Shown: positions 47,441-58,495 of the stretch, in pieces
Layout: each line of letters begins with the position of its first letter
Numbering within the stretch: the stretch's first letter is position 1
Translations under genes and position numbers: made by a program
DNA from: Moringa oleifera
Taxonomy: Eukaryota; Streptophyta; Magnoliopsida; Brassicales; Moringaceae
Length of the DNA: 64,000 nt
Direction of reading: 5' to 3'
NCBI GenBank assembly: GCA_021397835.1
Contig: JAJFZO010000049.1
Location: forward strand, 1,059,001 to 1,123,000
Notes under the pieces: model-generated
What the model saw: the letters and a program-made list of their open reading frames with translations, nothing else
Databases searched by the model: none
What the model was told of the DNA's origin: nothing

Positions 47441-50204
47441 CTTACCACTGATCAAATTCCTAATACCAACTGAGAGAGACGGGAAATGACACAAATGCTG
47501 GTTTGGAGTGAGGCATAGGCTTTGAAGGAAGCAGGGAAGCTTGGCATGATAAAATATAAAGACACACACTGAATTTTATATTTTTTTAAATAAATTAAAG
47601 TTATATATTCATTGAATAAATTTTAAATTAAATTTTAGATTGATTTAAATTAAATTTATATTTAAAAAATTTTTAAAATTAAAATATTTTAATGGTTAAA
47701 ATTCTTCAAAAATAATTTAAATAAATTTAATCAAATTTAAACAATTTTTATTGATGAAAATAGATTTTTAAAAATATATTTTTTGAAAAATATTTTTGAT
47801 ATTTAAAAATTTTGAAATTTTTTGAGATGAAAATTTTGATATTTATTTGTATTTACTAATTTTTTTAAGTTAAAAATTATTGTATAAATCTTTATTTTGA
47901 TAGTATTAAAAAGAATTTAAATTAAATCAAATTACAACATTAAACATAAAATTAATAATATTTTAAGTATAAAATAAAATAGATGTAATTTATAATTTTT
48001 TATATTATTTACTTTGTATAAGAATAAGATATTGCTTATTTTAATTATACTAATATTTTATAATTTATAGTTTATTTCACTGATAAAAATAGAATAAATA
48101 ATAATATCTTATTAAGGGAGATCTCCTTTTTTTTTTTGGTTATTATTTAACTATTTTGTGGCATACTCTGTGCAATTGGCCCAGGAAGCCCAGATTTTGG
48201 CCCAAGATGTTGACTCTAAAATATTATAATAAAAAATGGGTTCTTGATGGCTAATGGGCTTTGTGCGGGCAGCCCATAAGCTAGGAGCCTATTTGGGTTT
48301 GTGTTAAATATACATTTTCTTTTAATTTTGGAAAAAAATGGAATATTTATGTTTGCTTTCATTTTACATTTTACTTAAAAATTTCATATACTCCTGTAAT
48401 AAAATATTTACATGATTCAAAGGGTTAAAATTCATAATTTAAAAGAAAAAAAAAAAACTTGTAAGGTGATTTGTCTTTGACAAATCCCATTTAGCAGCCT
48501 CTGGGATCACGAGGATATAACCTTAGGGTTTTATGTAAATTTTATAATTCAATATTTAAATACTAAAATTAAAGATTTGGTATATTTTGCTACATGGTAT
48601 TTTGTTTCATTTCTTATAATTTGTTGAATTCATAGGGTCTAGTCCAATTGGTTATACTCTTCATCTTTTTATAAAAGGATGTGGCCGATAAGGGTTTTGT
48701 CACCGAGGAATTTCCTTCTTAGTGAATCTAAGTTCAATTTACATCTCCGAAATTATTATTTTTATTAAGAAAGTTGGGTGAATTAAGTTTGAAAAACTTA
48801 AGTTATCGAATTAGCCGGGTTAGGTTGGTAGAGACATCTTACCCAATTCAGCTTGTGCAACATTATTTTTCAATATCACCTTCTTTCTCGATCAACATGT
48901 TTTCAATATTTAAATATTTTCATAAATATAAGTATTATAATATTTTGTTTTGTATTAGGTTAAAGATATTGTATATTATAAAATTAGTTTGATCAAAAGA
49001 AATTTCATGATTACTTATATATTTTTTAATAATATATTTGGAATCGGATGAGATGTAATTAAGACTTGATGATAACTTAATTTCACTTCTCAAATAATTG
49101 TTAAGTACAAAACAAATGACCCATGGAGACTACGTAATCGCAAAGTCTTGGAAAGTGATGTAAAAGTCATTTGAATTACGTAGAGAGAGACTGGTGCGTC
49201 TGATTCCGAAAGAGATCCATTTGAGATTATGTGGCTTTGCTTAACTCTTCGATATGTGCTTTTAGATAAAAGGCAGAAGACCACCAACTTTTCCCATTGT
49301 GAGATCGCCAAGAAAAGATGGATTCCTCTCACCTCGTCCCTATCCTCTCCTTACTTTTCCATTTTTTGTTTTTCAAAAAACATAGCAATTTAATAAATCA
49401 ATTATATATTCTAACAAATAGATATGAATCTCTTTATTAAATATAATATAAAGTTCGATATATTTTATTATTTTTAAAAATATATTATTTACCTGAGTGA
49501 ATTTTGAGTTTGGCTACTTACCTAAATGGGTGACGGAATTAGGGTTGGAAATGCATGTGCCCTACTGCAAGGAGTTGGTGGCACAGAGTTGCATGGCTTT
49601 GGCGTTTTCCTTGCGGACAGACAAGACCGCTTTGCGCCACCAAGAGCCAATTGCCCCGACCCAGTAACCAGTAACCATTCATATCACTTTCCCTACATCA
49701 CAAAAACAACTCATAAAATGAAAAACATAAATTAATAAAAATACATTATTTAAATAATTATTATTTAAATTTATTTTTTTACATATTTTCTATATGCATT
49801 TTAAAATTATAAAGAACTTTTTCTTAAATCTAAAAATAATTAATAGTGTTCCACGAAGGGGAAGACATCAATTTTCACTTCTTACCCTGTGGCCGTAGGC
49901 TTTGACCAGTCGAGGTTAATTTAGTAAAAACAAACTGTCTTTCCTCCTTTCTTGAATTCCTTCGGGATTCCGTGATTCACTTGGCTCATGCTGCCTCTGC
50001 TGGGCTCTCTCTCTTACCGTGAAAAATGTAATAATAATTTGATATTTATCATTATATAAAGTGGTTTGTGTAGGAAGAGTGAGAGTCGGAGCTTATTATT
50101 GCAGTAGTCAGTCTGCTCGTCTTTGTTATTCGCTGTTGGTGGCTTTTGTCGGGGAGGGAGAGTCGTGTGTGTTTAGTGTTACAGTGTAGCAGAAGCTCTC
50201 AACA
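47441..50204. other. AT-rich spacer upstream of MESD-like gene and CYSC1
   Basis: From about 47575 to 48120 the DNA is strongly AT-rich, and again at about 48890-49060. A GC-richer stretch at about 48165-48300 holds several GGCCCA/TGGGCT-type motifs (site II-like) some 700 bp from the MESD start. No gene is supported; the 69-codon frame at 49526-49735 is unconvincing. The last 150 bp form the leader of the cyanoalanine synthase gene. Confidence 0.55.
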
Positions 50205-52922
50205 ATGGCCGCCTTAAGGAGTCTGCTCTCCAAGAGAAGAACCTTACCATGCAACCAATCCAGCGTGAGGAGGCTGTTCTCTGCCGAAGCCATTGCTGAT
50301 TCTCCTTTTGCTCATATCCCCTCCACCAACATCAAGAGAGAAGTTTCCCATGTAATCTCTCTCTCTTTATTTCTCTCTGGTTTTTGGTATGTGATTTTGA
50401 TTTGATTTCGTTCTGTGTTGTTCTGTACTTCACAGATGCATAGGAGTTTTTTTCTTTTTCATTCTTTTCTTAGATCTCCAAAGCAATTCTAGGAAAAAAA
50501 AAAAAGAGAAGAAAACGAATGTTCTCGAGTACTTCGCAGATGCATAGGAGTTTTTTTCTTTTTCATTCTTTTCTTAGATCTCCAAAGCAATTCTGGGAAA
50601 GAAAAAAAAAAAGAGAAGAAAACGAATGTTCTCGAGTATAATGACTTTACTAGCAATGATATGCTTTCGAAACAAAAACTAGATTTCACTTTGCTACTCA
50701 TGCCATCAAGGCTCTGTTTCTCTTCATTGAGAAAATAAAAATAAGAAAAGAAGTGATTCCACCTTGAGAGTGAGAGTTTAATTCAAACTCTTGGATTATT
50801 GAATGATTCCATATTGGGTAAGAGTCTTAATCATGAACAGCATGAACTTTGTTATTAACTTGTATGCTTTCCTTCCAACCCATTTTAGGGGAATCATTTA
50901 TGTTGTTTTTCCTCTAATATTTTTCATATATCAGCTTATCGGAAAAACTCCTCTGGTATTTCTCAACAAACTTACAGAAGGATGTGGAGCTTACATTGCT
51001 GCCAAGCAGGAAATGATGCAACCAACTTCCAGCATCAAAGACAGGTGAATGAATTACCACAATCTCAGTCTTTGTAGTGCCTTAATTCTATGAAAAATCT
51101 TGCAAAATATTGGCCAAATTACTAATTAGATCATAGTTTATCATCTCTGATATCAGACCAGCATATGCCATGTTTACAGATGCGGAAAATAGAAACTTGA
51201 TAAGCCCTGGGAAGGTTAGCTGAATTGTTCCTCCATCGTCTCCTTTTGTTTCCTTATTGTTTGATAAAATATCTCATTGTCAAAGAAATTTTGTATTGCC
51301 ATATGCTTAACGTTCTCTAACTTTTTCATTGATGTCATGTTAGACAACTTTGATAGAACCCACATCAGGAAATATGGGAATCAGTATGGCTTTCATGGCA
51401 GCCATGAAAGGATACAAGATGATTCTAACCATGCCCTCTTACACAAGCCTGGAGAGGAGGGTGACCATGAAAGCATTTGGAGCAGAATTAGTCCTTACTG
51501 ATCCTACCAAAGGCATGGGAGGAACTGTTAAGAAGGCTTACCAACTGTTAGAATCGACACCAAATGCTGTCATGCTGCAACAATTTTCAAATCCTGCCAA
51601 CACTAAGGTACCTAAATCTCAAATTATGTAATCTAATAAAGTCCAATGATCAATTATGCTTCTCTTTCTCGTTTGTTATTGTTTGGGGTATCAAATCTTA
51701 CAATCTTGTCTGTCTTTTGCACTATATTCTCTTGGTAAAGTATGTCATATGCATGACTGATGCTGAATTGGAAAACAACAGATTCATTTTGAAACTACTG
51801 GTCCTGAGATTTGGGAGGATACACTCGGAAGGGTTGACATTTTCGTAATGGGAATTGGCAGTGGAGGCACTGTCTCTGGTGTTGGGCAGTACCTTAAATC
51901 TCAGAATCCTAATGTTAAGGTACTGATTACTCATTATTCTGCACATACTTGTTCTTGCATTTCAAGGGTGTACTGTGATAAATATATTGTTAATTTTCTT
52001 CTATTGCTCTGTGTTTTGTAGATCTATGGAGTTGAGCCTGCTGAAAGTAACGTATTGAATGGTGGTAAACCAGGTAAAACTGTGCTTCAATTCTGTCTTC
52101 TTTGCCCTTACAGATGGACTGTTGATTGCTCTGAATGTAAGAGTTTACACTAAGGAATTTGGAAAACTTAAGAAGATGAATTTGGTGTTTGTAACTAAAG
52201 CTTATTGAGCTCTTTTCTTGTTAAGTGATATCTTGAAAGAAGTCACAGAATCTAATACAGTTAAATGAAACAGGTCCTCATCATATTACTGGCAATGGGG
52301 TCGGATTCAAACCAGACATATTGGACATGGATGTAATGGAGAAAGTTCTTGAGGTAAATACTGTTGATTATGCGTGTTTTGGGGTAATTGGTAAGATTTC
52401 AAATGGTCAGAAAGAAAAAAATTATGCTTTTAGTTTTGAAGTTGAGATATTATATTGGCAGGTTAGCAGTGAAGATGCAGTGAAAATGGCTAGGGAGTTG
52501 GCATTGAAGGAAGGGCTCATGGTAGTGGATTGCTCCCAAGTCTTCAAATTTTCTTCATGTACTCAGTTTTGTTAAAGAATATATTTCTCATGTTCAATGC
52601 AGGTGGGCATCTCATCCGGTGCCAACACAGTTGCAGCACTCAGACTTGCAAAAATGCCCGAAAACAAAGGCAAACTTATTGTGGTATGAACAACTTCTCT
52701 TATTTTCTGTTTTCAAAATTAATTAGTCTCAACATTTTTATATTCAATCTCAATGTAATAGTTCATGATTTGAAATCCATGAATCAATACTGAGTAATGA
52801 ATCCTTATTGGTTTGATAATCAGACTATTCATCCAAGCTTCGGGGAGCGATACTTATCATCAGTCCTGTTCCAAGAACTGAGGGACGAGGCTGCAAAAAT
52901 GGAACCAGTTTCAGTTGATTAG
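50205..52922 (+). CDS. CYSC1: Beta-cyanoalanine synthase, mitochondrial (CYSC1 type)
   Basis: PLP enzyme of the beta-substituting alanine synthase family. It combines cysteine with cyanide to give 3-cyanoalanine and sulfide, which detoxifies cyanide made with ethylene. Exons are 50205-50351, 50935-51044, 51157-51214, 51344-51607, 51782-51919, 52022-52073, 52274-52353, 52462-52521, 52603-52683 and 52824-52922, giving 362 residues. [20 protein letters not shown] is Arg/Ser-rich and acid-free, fitting a mitochondrial presequence. The PLP lysine is Lys84 in TSSIKDR. The substrate loop is TSGNMG (Met116), where O-acetylserine lyases have TSGNTG. The phosphate-binding loop is GIGSGGT (217-223). The end [16 protein letters not shown] and the long N-terminus match CYSC1, not the cytosolic OAS-TL isoforms. 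Introns 4 and 5 differ from ORF continuations that soon stop. Confidence 0.96.
50425..50638. repeat. Two-copy tandem duplication, about 104 bp, in CYSC1 intron 1
   Basis: The unit containing GATGCATAGGAGTTTTTTTC and CTCCAAAGCAATTCT occurs at about 50425-50529 and again at about 50530-50638. Copies differ by a few substitutions and by the length of an internal A-run. Confidence 0.93.
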
Positions 52923-53329
52923 TGCTTGTCAGATACTTCCTGGTTGATGTCTGCAAAAGTTCCTCCCTTTGTGAAATCTTTTATATTTTTGTACCAGCTG
53001 AACTCTGCTGTAATGATCAATGGCAAGTAGTAATAAAATTTATGCTTATAATTTGCAGAAAGACTTCTCACTTTATACATACCTTCGTATTAACATCAAA
53101 CAATGACTAAATTTGGACTTAAAAATCCACATAGGCTTGCAATTCCATCGTCACTATGTTGTCCGCTGTGAGGAAGTATACTTACAAAGCAATAAGTGGG
53201 GAAGCCTTCTGATGCCTCTTCTGCAAGTGGGCTGTCTTGTTTTTATAGGAAGCTTGGGCTTTGCATAGAGCTGTCATGAATGACCAGGGTTGTAAAATTT
53301 GAACATCCTTCTTATTAATTTAACAAACA

Positions 53330-53416
53330 CCGGCCTTAGCTCAGTTGGCAGAGCGGAGGACTGTAGTTGTCATCGCTGGAATCCTTAGGTCGCTGGTTCG
53401 AATCCGGCAGGCCGGA
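53330..53416 (+). tRNA. tRNA-Tyr (GUA) with intron
   Basis: The acceptor stem CCGGCCT (53330-53336) pairs with AGGCCGG (53409-53415), with discriminator A at 53416. Box A is TTAGCTCAGTTGG and box B is GGTTCGAATCC. The anticodon GTA lies at 53363-53365. A 14-nt intron follows G37 (about 53367-53380), leaving a 73-nt mature tRNA; nuclear plant tRNA-Tyr genes are known to carry such an intron. An upstream CAA motif (53324-53326) and downstream T-runs (from 53426) fit Pol III initiation and termination. Confidence 0.97.
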
Positions 53417-53604
53417 CTTTTACTTATTTTTTCCGGTTATTTTTTCCGGTGCGCTCGTTATTTGGAAGAAACACGTCGTCGTCTGCTGAACCGGTTTTTT
53501 CGTCTCCTTATTTAGTAAGCCTCTGAAAAAAGAGAAACTATAATCTTATTCCGAGCCAACTGCTTTGTAACAATGTCCTCTTGCCTTCACTGGCTTAAAC
53601 CTTA

Positions 53605-53613
53605 AAACCCTAA
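53605..53613 (+). promoter_or_regulatory. Telo-box upstream of the fibrillarin copy
   Basis: AAACCCTAA about 100 bp upstream of the pseudogene's first ATG. Telo-boxes are frequent in promoters of plant ribosome-biogenesis genes, fibrillarin included. Its presence suggests that the promoter was copied along with the gene. Confidence 0.5.
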
Positions 53614-53713
53614 GGCTAGAATCTTGGTACAATCACCTATTAATTCTCCTAATTCTCCCGTTTGTCTGCATCCTTACTCTCTATATCTCTGTTTCTCTCT
53701 CGCAGCTTCAACA

Positions 53714-56700
53714 ATGAGACCTCCAACAGGTACATGACCTCGGTCTCTTTGTTTACGTGTGTACTAAGAGAATCCCATGTCACTTCGTACCTCCTTTCTT
53801 TTCTTTTATTTTTTTAAAAATTATTTTAACGTTTGACTACGTTGGTCCTGTTTAAAGGATTATATTGCTCTTTTGTTGTTTCTTCAGAGAGTGCAGTACT
53901 TTACTATCACTTGTAACAGTTTATGAAAGATCTACCTGCATGCGTTACTTCTATGCGAGTATTATGGGAGTAACAGTCAAAATGGGTAATTCTTTGCTTC
54001 ATTCTTTCTTTTTGTTCTTTCGATGAGTTAACTAGGATGAGATATAGATAAAAAGATTCGAAGTTACAACTGTTTAGAAGGACGTGGTTATCAAAATTGG
54101 ATACGGCCGGCCCCTTTCTTTTTGTTTTCTTCTTGATTGACTTGATTGCCTTACATATGAGCTGCTCTCTTGTGTTGTTGTCCTTTGCGGGGTATTCAAT
54201 GATACCAGAGCCTGATTCTACTAGGTTATATGAAGTTTACATATGATTGTCTGAATGGTGGCAGAGGCCTCTGTGGAAATAGAGGACAAATGAGAGCTGG
54301 AAACAAAGTGGTGATTAGTCCACATAGGCATGAGGGAGTCTTAAATGCCAATGGAAAAGAGAATACTCTTGTCACCAAGAGCATGGTACCTTGTGAATCT
54401 GTTTACAGTGAGAAGCACATTTCTATTCTGGTTTACACCTTTGCTCCTTCTTTAATAAAACTAATGCGGGAGAAATTGAATGATTGAAGTTTCAATGGAA
54501 GAATTTTTTATCTAGATTGAATCCAATCTGTGTTTTCAATCTTATTCTTTAAGAAATAAAGCAAACAGAACTCTAGAACCTTTATTATTTTGTTTTTTTT
54601 CCTGCTTATTTACTGGTAGATGAATTTTCTTGTCTTGGTGTTAGATTTGGATGCATCGTCACTTTTTTTTTTTTTCCTTGGTCTTATCTGCTTTTAGAGT
54701 GAAGATGGAACAAAAGTTGAACACTGGGTCCAGAATACAAAGTTGGGTTTTTTTTTTTTTTTTTTTGGGGGGGGTGGGGGATTATCTCTATTTTGAGTAC
54801 AGTGGCTGATCCCTCCTGTTATGATATCTGTTTGACAATAATTTTTTTGCCTATAATATTCTGCTGTAATCTCATGTTAGTTCATGTTTCTGTTTTCTTT
54901 TGTCATACAAAGCACCTGGATCCCGTGTTCTCTACCTTGGGACTGCTTTGGGAACCTCTGTCTCTCGTGTATCTGACATTGTTGGATGTGTGAGTGAGCT
55001 GTGTATTGTGCACTCTGTACTTTCTTATGAATGTGTTAGATGTTTTAGCTTTTAAGTTGTGTATGATCTTGTCTTCCTTTCTACAGCGGGGGAGTGTCTG
55101 CTGTGAAATTTTCTCCAAGAAGTGGTGGTAGAGATCTCGTGAATGTGGCAGAGAATAGACCAAATATCATACCTATCATCGAAGATGCTAGACACCCAGC
55201 CAAATGTTAAATGCTGGTTGTCATGGTAGACGTCATTTTCTCAGATGTTGCATACCTCATCAGTTTTCTTCCTATCTATATACTTTCATCTTATAATTGC
55301 CCCTCCATCTCCTTGACAAATGTTTAAATTGGAAATATGCAATGATTTTCTTACTTCACCTTAGGAAGTAAAACTTTTCAAGCAGCTTATCTTTGTTTGC
55401 AGTTGCTCTTGGATCAAGTGTATTGTAATAATTGGCTTAAGCTCCATGTTGATAAGCTTTTAAGAACTTAAATTACAGCTTACAAGGATGTTGTTTTCTC
55501 CTTGTAGAGTATTTGATTTCTTTATCTTTTTTTAGTGTTCCTTTGAAGGCTTATAGCTCACAAGCCTAACTATCTCAATGGTTTCTTTTCTTCTTAAATC
55601 AAGCATGTGATGATGTACTTGGGAATCTTCTTGACATTGGGAGTGATGCTATCTCAAGTTTTTGATGCTAAAGCATGACAGTCTTGACAATTTTCTTTTT
55701 CCCCCTCTTCTTATTCTTCTACTCAACTGTGCCAAAATACATTTTCTATTGCAAAATTTTATTAACACTGTAGTTATAATACTAATTTATAACTACTAAA
55801 TTACTATCTAGATAGTTAATCAGACTGTTGAATTTTATTATGTAGATTCCCAGGTCTCTTATAGTGCACAGATAACTTCTTTATGTGTAGTGAACCATTT
55901 ATCACTTTTATTCATATGCTTGAAAGTACAACCTGAGTTTACTTGCTCAAACTTCCCTTCCCTTCCCTCCATGGTTCTAGGACTTGTGCAGCCTAAGCGA
56001 CAGATGCCGTAAGGAATATAAGTTTGTTCTTTACATAAACCTACCACAGCAGCCAGTTAGAGATCTTTTCTTATTCATAGTTAGGTTCCAATTGAAACTG
56101 GAGGCAGCATAACATACCAAGTTTGTGGGTTTGTTGATTTGTTTATTTTTTATTGAAGATTTCCTGTTGCAATATCAACTGTTGGTCTAGTTTCTTCTTC
56201 CAGCTGGAGGAGAGTGGACTCTTGTTGACCTTGTGCATGAAGAAGCAGATGGACATGACCCATGTTCACTGGTTTACCTGTATATTAGTGCTTTTTGCTA
56301 TTGACCTCCCATTTCTTTTGCAGACCAGGATAGTAGCTAAATGCAGTGTATCTCCTTGAAATTGGAGGCCATTTTGTCCAATCAATTAAGGTCTGTTTGT
56401 GAAATATGTGACTGCTTTTCATATGAAACCACAAGCTTAAAGTGTTTCAAAAATAAGTAGAAACAGAACTGGTGCCCTTATGGAAATTGCTGCCACCGTT
56501 CCCGCAGAAAATGCTTGCATTCCCTGTGTAAAGCAAGTTAGTCTTGTGAAAAGCATGTCATATATCAATGCTTGTCCCCTTCTTGTATTGGAGGAATATC
56601 CATGCATGTCTCTTTCTCCTTGTTTTTGGAGGAAGATGCTTGAGAAAGATAAGTCGTTTTCTCATGTTAATCTGATCGGGCAATTGCATAGGATCCACTC

Positions 56701-56782
56701 TCCCTGCTGACAAAGTGAATGATCTAGCTGGATAACATGAAGGCAGATCAGCTTAAGCCTGAAGAGATATTGACGCTCAGAT
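53714..56782 (+). pseudogene. Fibrillarin pseudogene with retained introns
   Basis: Fibrillarin is the nucleolar 2'-O-methyltransferase of box C/D snoRNPs. This copy is dead but keeps its exon order. Exon 1 is MRPPTG (53714-53729). The Gly/Arg-rich domain is almost gone, with only [12 protein letters not shown] residues. A well-kept exon (about 54290-54430) reads [21 protein letters not shown] and [21 protein letters not shown] lies at about 54700-54740. The segment for FRSKLAAAILGG is missing. SAM motif I is altered (VLYLGTALGTSVSRVSD, about 54915-54990). [24 protein letters not shown] then runs into an in-frame TAA at 55208-55210, where the family has Tyr-Arg. Beyond it, fragments remain at about 55211-55243 (VDVIFSDVA), 56325-56390 (LEIGGHFVQSIK), 56490-56550 and 56740-56782 (ADQLKPEE followed by a stop). 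Multiple lesions rule out a functional enzyme; spliced non-coding transcripts remain possible. Confidence 0.9.
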
Positions 56783-58495
56783 GAATATGGGGGAGATCAT
56801 GTCTGTGTGGTTGATATTTACCAGAAGCCAATCAAGCCATGTAGCAGTGCCTTGCTTGGCCTGCCTTGTTGGTGTCTACCGGAAGCTAGTGAAGCCATAG
56901 AGCAATACCTAGCCCGGAGCACTGGGAGTGGGAGGATGGCTCTCACGCGGAATCCTTTGTCAGTGTTTTGCTGGGGAGCAGTCCTTCAAGCTATTGTCTT
57001 AGCTCATCCAATGTCACCTTTCTAGTTTTGTTTCCCTCAAAGTTACCACTTACAAGGCAATCATTTTATTTTATTTCAGACAATTAAGGTTTTGAATCTC
57101 GTGCATTAATGAAAGAATATTTAGTTTGTACAAGGAAGTTCTTTAATTCCCAACTGACTGTTTCACCTTCAGTGTCTCATGCTGGTGCTGGAAGTTCCTC
57201 AGCTCTGATTCCATGATTTCTAATTGCTGGGACCCAATCGAGAGCACCATCTATTCACTGAACTTTTCTTCTTCTTTTTTTTTTTAAATAGAATTAGTTG
57301 AATATATTTAAAGTATTGAAATAACCTTTATCTTCCATCCATTCTTTTATTGAATTATGACCTTTTAATTATTTCTTACAAAAACCAACCTGTCATTCTA
57401 TATTCATTTTCAACACAATAAAAGAGCTATGGCACAAAATGGTAAAAGAAATTAACTGTGACTCCCGTGTTAGGACACAATCAATCATGGTACTGACATT
57501 ATTTCCTTCTGTTATGTTTTTAATATATTTATTTGACATGTCACTGCACAGCTCATTCTAAAATACCTTAGGGATAGAAGCACCAACAAAGTTGTGTATT
57601 GTAATAAATTGATTAGCCAACAGACTGATCTTTTGCATTATGATACATTTACTCCTTGAAATCCATCTTTTTGCAGTAATTTTCCTTTCAGTAATTCTAA
57701 ATTAAGCAAATAAATGAAAGAATTGGTTTAAGTGGAATCATATTCAAGGTCTCCATGCCGCGTGGTACGCTCCTATTGGCTGGATTTCTCCTCTGTACGT
57801 AGGCCTCACGTCACCGGATGCCTTTTGTCTATTTCCTGAGACTACCGCCTGCGAATATATATACATTCGAGCTACTGGGGTGTTCCGTAATTAAAACTCA
57901 AATCCAGGGTCAGTTTTATTTGGTCTATCGCAGTAAATTTCCAACCGTATGTGAGTGGGCCCTTCCCTCCCCACACACAGAGCAAGCTATCGAGCATAAA
58001 CAAAGCCAATAAAGTCTTCTATTGCCAAGCTGAGCAAATTAACCCCTCAAAAAACAGCCTAGTTAAGTCCAAAGAAAAACAAATGATTTTTTTTTTTTAA
58101 ACAAATGCTAGGGTTTGACTGCAAAAAGATGCAAATCGTGTGAATTCCATAGAGAGAGAATCAGTGAGTCGAATCACCGATTCCGACGAGTTCGCTTCCT
58201 CTTTTTCCCACCTCGATCCAGCTCTTCATTGCACCCGCGAATTTCGGTTTTCCCTAGAGAGAGAAAATATCGATGCAAGCTGGACAGAGCAATTAAAGAG
58301 AGAGGCAGGAGTATGTCACTGTGTGCTTGTATATTTTTTTTGAACGTTGGGATCGGAGGGTAAAAAAGGGGTTTTGTCAAAATATTTTGGAGGGATTTTT
58401 GTTTTTTAGTTATAGAAGTTTTTGAAATTCATTCTTTCTTGTAGGGTTAATTGGATTTTGCAAGCTCCTGTGTGGAAACTTTGGGGTTGAATTGC
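56783..58495. other. Spacer and BRM leader region
   Basis: The stretch up to about 58000 holds no recognisable gene. A telo-box in reverse orientation (TAGGGTTT, 58109-58116) and then the BRM leader follow. The leader has short upstream ORFs and a probable leader intron (acceptor at about 58443-58445, donor near 58360). Confidence 0.55.
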
